The position numbers and the translations under genes are program-made. DNA of 64,000 nt from Alphaproteobacteria bacterium (GTDB taxonomy: Bacteria; Pseudomonadota; Alphaproteobacteria; UBA7887), in the NCBI GenBank assembly GCA_030739735.1, contig JASLYQ010000013.1, positions 1 through 64,000 on the forward strand, given 5' to 3'. Shown piece by piece: positions 63,420-64,000 of this stretch. The stretch's first letter is position 1; the number at the start of each line of letters is the position of its first letter. The notes beneath the pieces are model-generated. The model made no database searches. It saw nothing but the letters and a program-made list of their open reading frames with translations, and was not told where the DNA came from.

Positions 63420-64000
63420 CAGTGCCCCTCCGGAATACGCGGTGTTTTTTCGGCCAGGTCGTACTCGGCCATGATGATCTTCCAGCGTTCTTCTTCGGTC
63501 AGGTTCAGCTTCCATTGTGGCATCGCCGAATCCCACGGCGTCGCTTCCGTCGGCAGGCCAGGCCCACCGTTCTCGACACGCCAAAAGGTGTAGCCTTCGA
63601 CGATGGTCTCGATGGTGCCATTGTCGGTAAAGTTAATCGGCCTGAGCTTGAAGCCATCTGCCATCGGCCCGTCACCGGCGACGCTGTCGCCGTGGCAGGG
63701 ACGACAGTTCATACTGTACAGCGCGCGCCCCTCGAACAGCGTCTTCTCCACCAGAGCGGCGCGCGCCACCTCGCGGTCGACCTCGCCTGCAGCAAGCTGG
63801 GCGAGAAAGGCCTTGACCGGCTCGAAGGGCAGGAACTCGAGCATGTGGTCGGGCTCGGTCTCGTCCATCCACAGCTCAACATCGTCCATGACCTGCGGGA
63901 TCAGCGTCACTTCACCCGCCTCAGCTTCGGCGATAAAGACGTCGATGTCGGCATCGCTGGGATCGCTGAACGGGTTCTTCAAATCCTCATTGGCGCGCGG
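63419..64000 (-). CDS. Mono-heme cytochrome c (copy 2), 5' end probably beyond right edge
   Basis: The frame is open to the window end; about 193 residues are visible. One heme site, NCRPCHGDSVAGDGPMADG, then GGPGLPTEATPWDSAMPQWK and EERWKIIMAEYDLAEKTPR, matching the soluble domain of the 56910 gene. By analogy a membrane segment should lie further upstream. A TTG at 63982 (MKNPFSDPSDADID) is an alternative start. The stop overlaps the EB_dh copy 2 start. Confidence 0.85.
   Translation of the reverse strand, partial: PRANEDLKNPFSDPSDADIDVFIAEAEAGEVTLIPQVMDDVELWMDETEPDHMLEFLPFEPVKAFLAQLAAGEVDREVARAALVEKTLFEGRALYSMNCRPCHGDSVAGDGPMADGFKLRPINFTDNGTIETIVEGYTFWRVENGGPGLPTEATPWDSAMPQWKLNLTEEERWKIIMAEYDLAEKTPRIPEGH

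Overview
The window is GC-rich chromosomal DNA that looks alphaproteobacterial (Rhodospirillales-like). The evidence is a circularly permuted, two-piece type tmRNA gene, an SspB-alpha adaptor, ThyX, a class I fumarase, and the hflK-hflC-DUF2065-Do protease block. No rRNA or CRISPR array was seen.

1-17.9 kb is mostly core: acetolactate synthase (cut by the left edge), miaA/serB with interlocked start codons, degP, DUF2065, hflC, hflK, mrp, thyX, ssrA, sspB, fumarase, a ribbon-helix-helix protein and a very large AsmA-like protein with an expanded Glu/Pro tail. A collapsed thiamine-diphosphate enzyme gene, a secreted alpha/beta hydrolase and a thioesterase follow.

17.9-21.3 kb is a decay zone: a gene with in-frame stops, a DUF4389 gene, a 261-bp element with 31-bp inverted ends, a ClC channel gene with a frameshift and no clear start, and an AT-rich gap. 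It ends in a degenerate tRNA-Ala-like sequence that supplies the Shine-Dalgarno sequence, start codon and first 15 codons of a NapC-type cytochrome. 21.3-30.8 kb is a nine-gene Nap-like operon: pentaheme NapC, diheme cytochrome c, NapA-like molybdoenzyme, NapG, NapH, a second NapG, a membrane-anchored periplasmic protein, NapF-like and an exported DUF255 protein. It has no recognisable napB or napD.

30.9-39.5 kb (minus strand) is leucine/isovalerate catabolism: SDR, HMG-CoA lyase, methylcrotonyl-CoA carboxylase subunits, methylglutaconyl-CoA hydratase and two amidohydrolases, interrupted by a broken K+ channel gene. 39.6-49.1 kb (plus strand) is an unassigned catabolic operon: CoA-transferase, TIM-barrel isomerase, flavoprotein, SDR, PhyH dioxygenase, and a TRAP transporter with two binding proteins.

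49.1-64 kb (minus strand): a porin gene bracketed by direct repeats, then a long, tightly overlapped respiratory cluster. This cluster has a cytochrome bd-like oxidase subunit I without CydB, seven c-type cytochrome genes (11 CxxCH motifs, two genes with ethylbenzene-dehydrogenase-type domains), and very small membrane proteins. In the same overlapping string are a USP-USP-(PCP_red)x3 fusion, a radical SAM-SPASM-PCP_red protein and a protoporphyrinogen oxidase. I read this as an unusual cytochrome c-linked respiratory complex with its own tetrapyrrole-handling genes; it is the best candidate for an undescribed system here.
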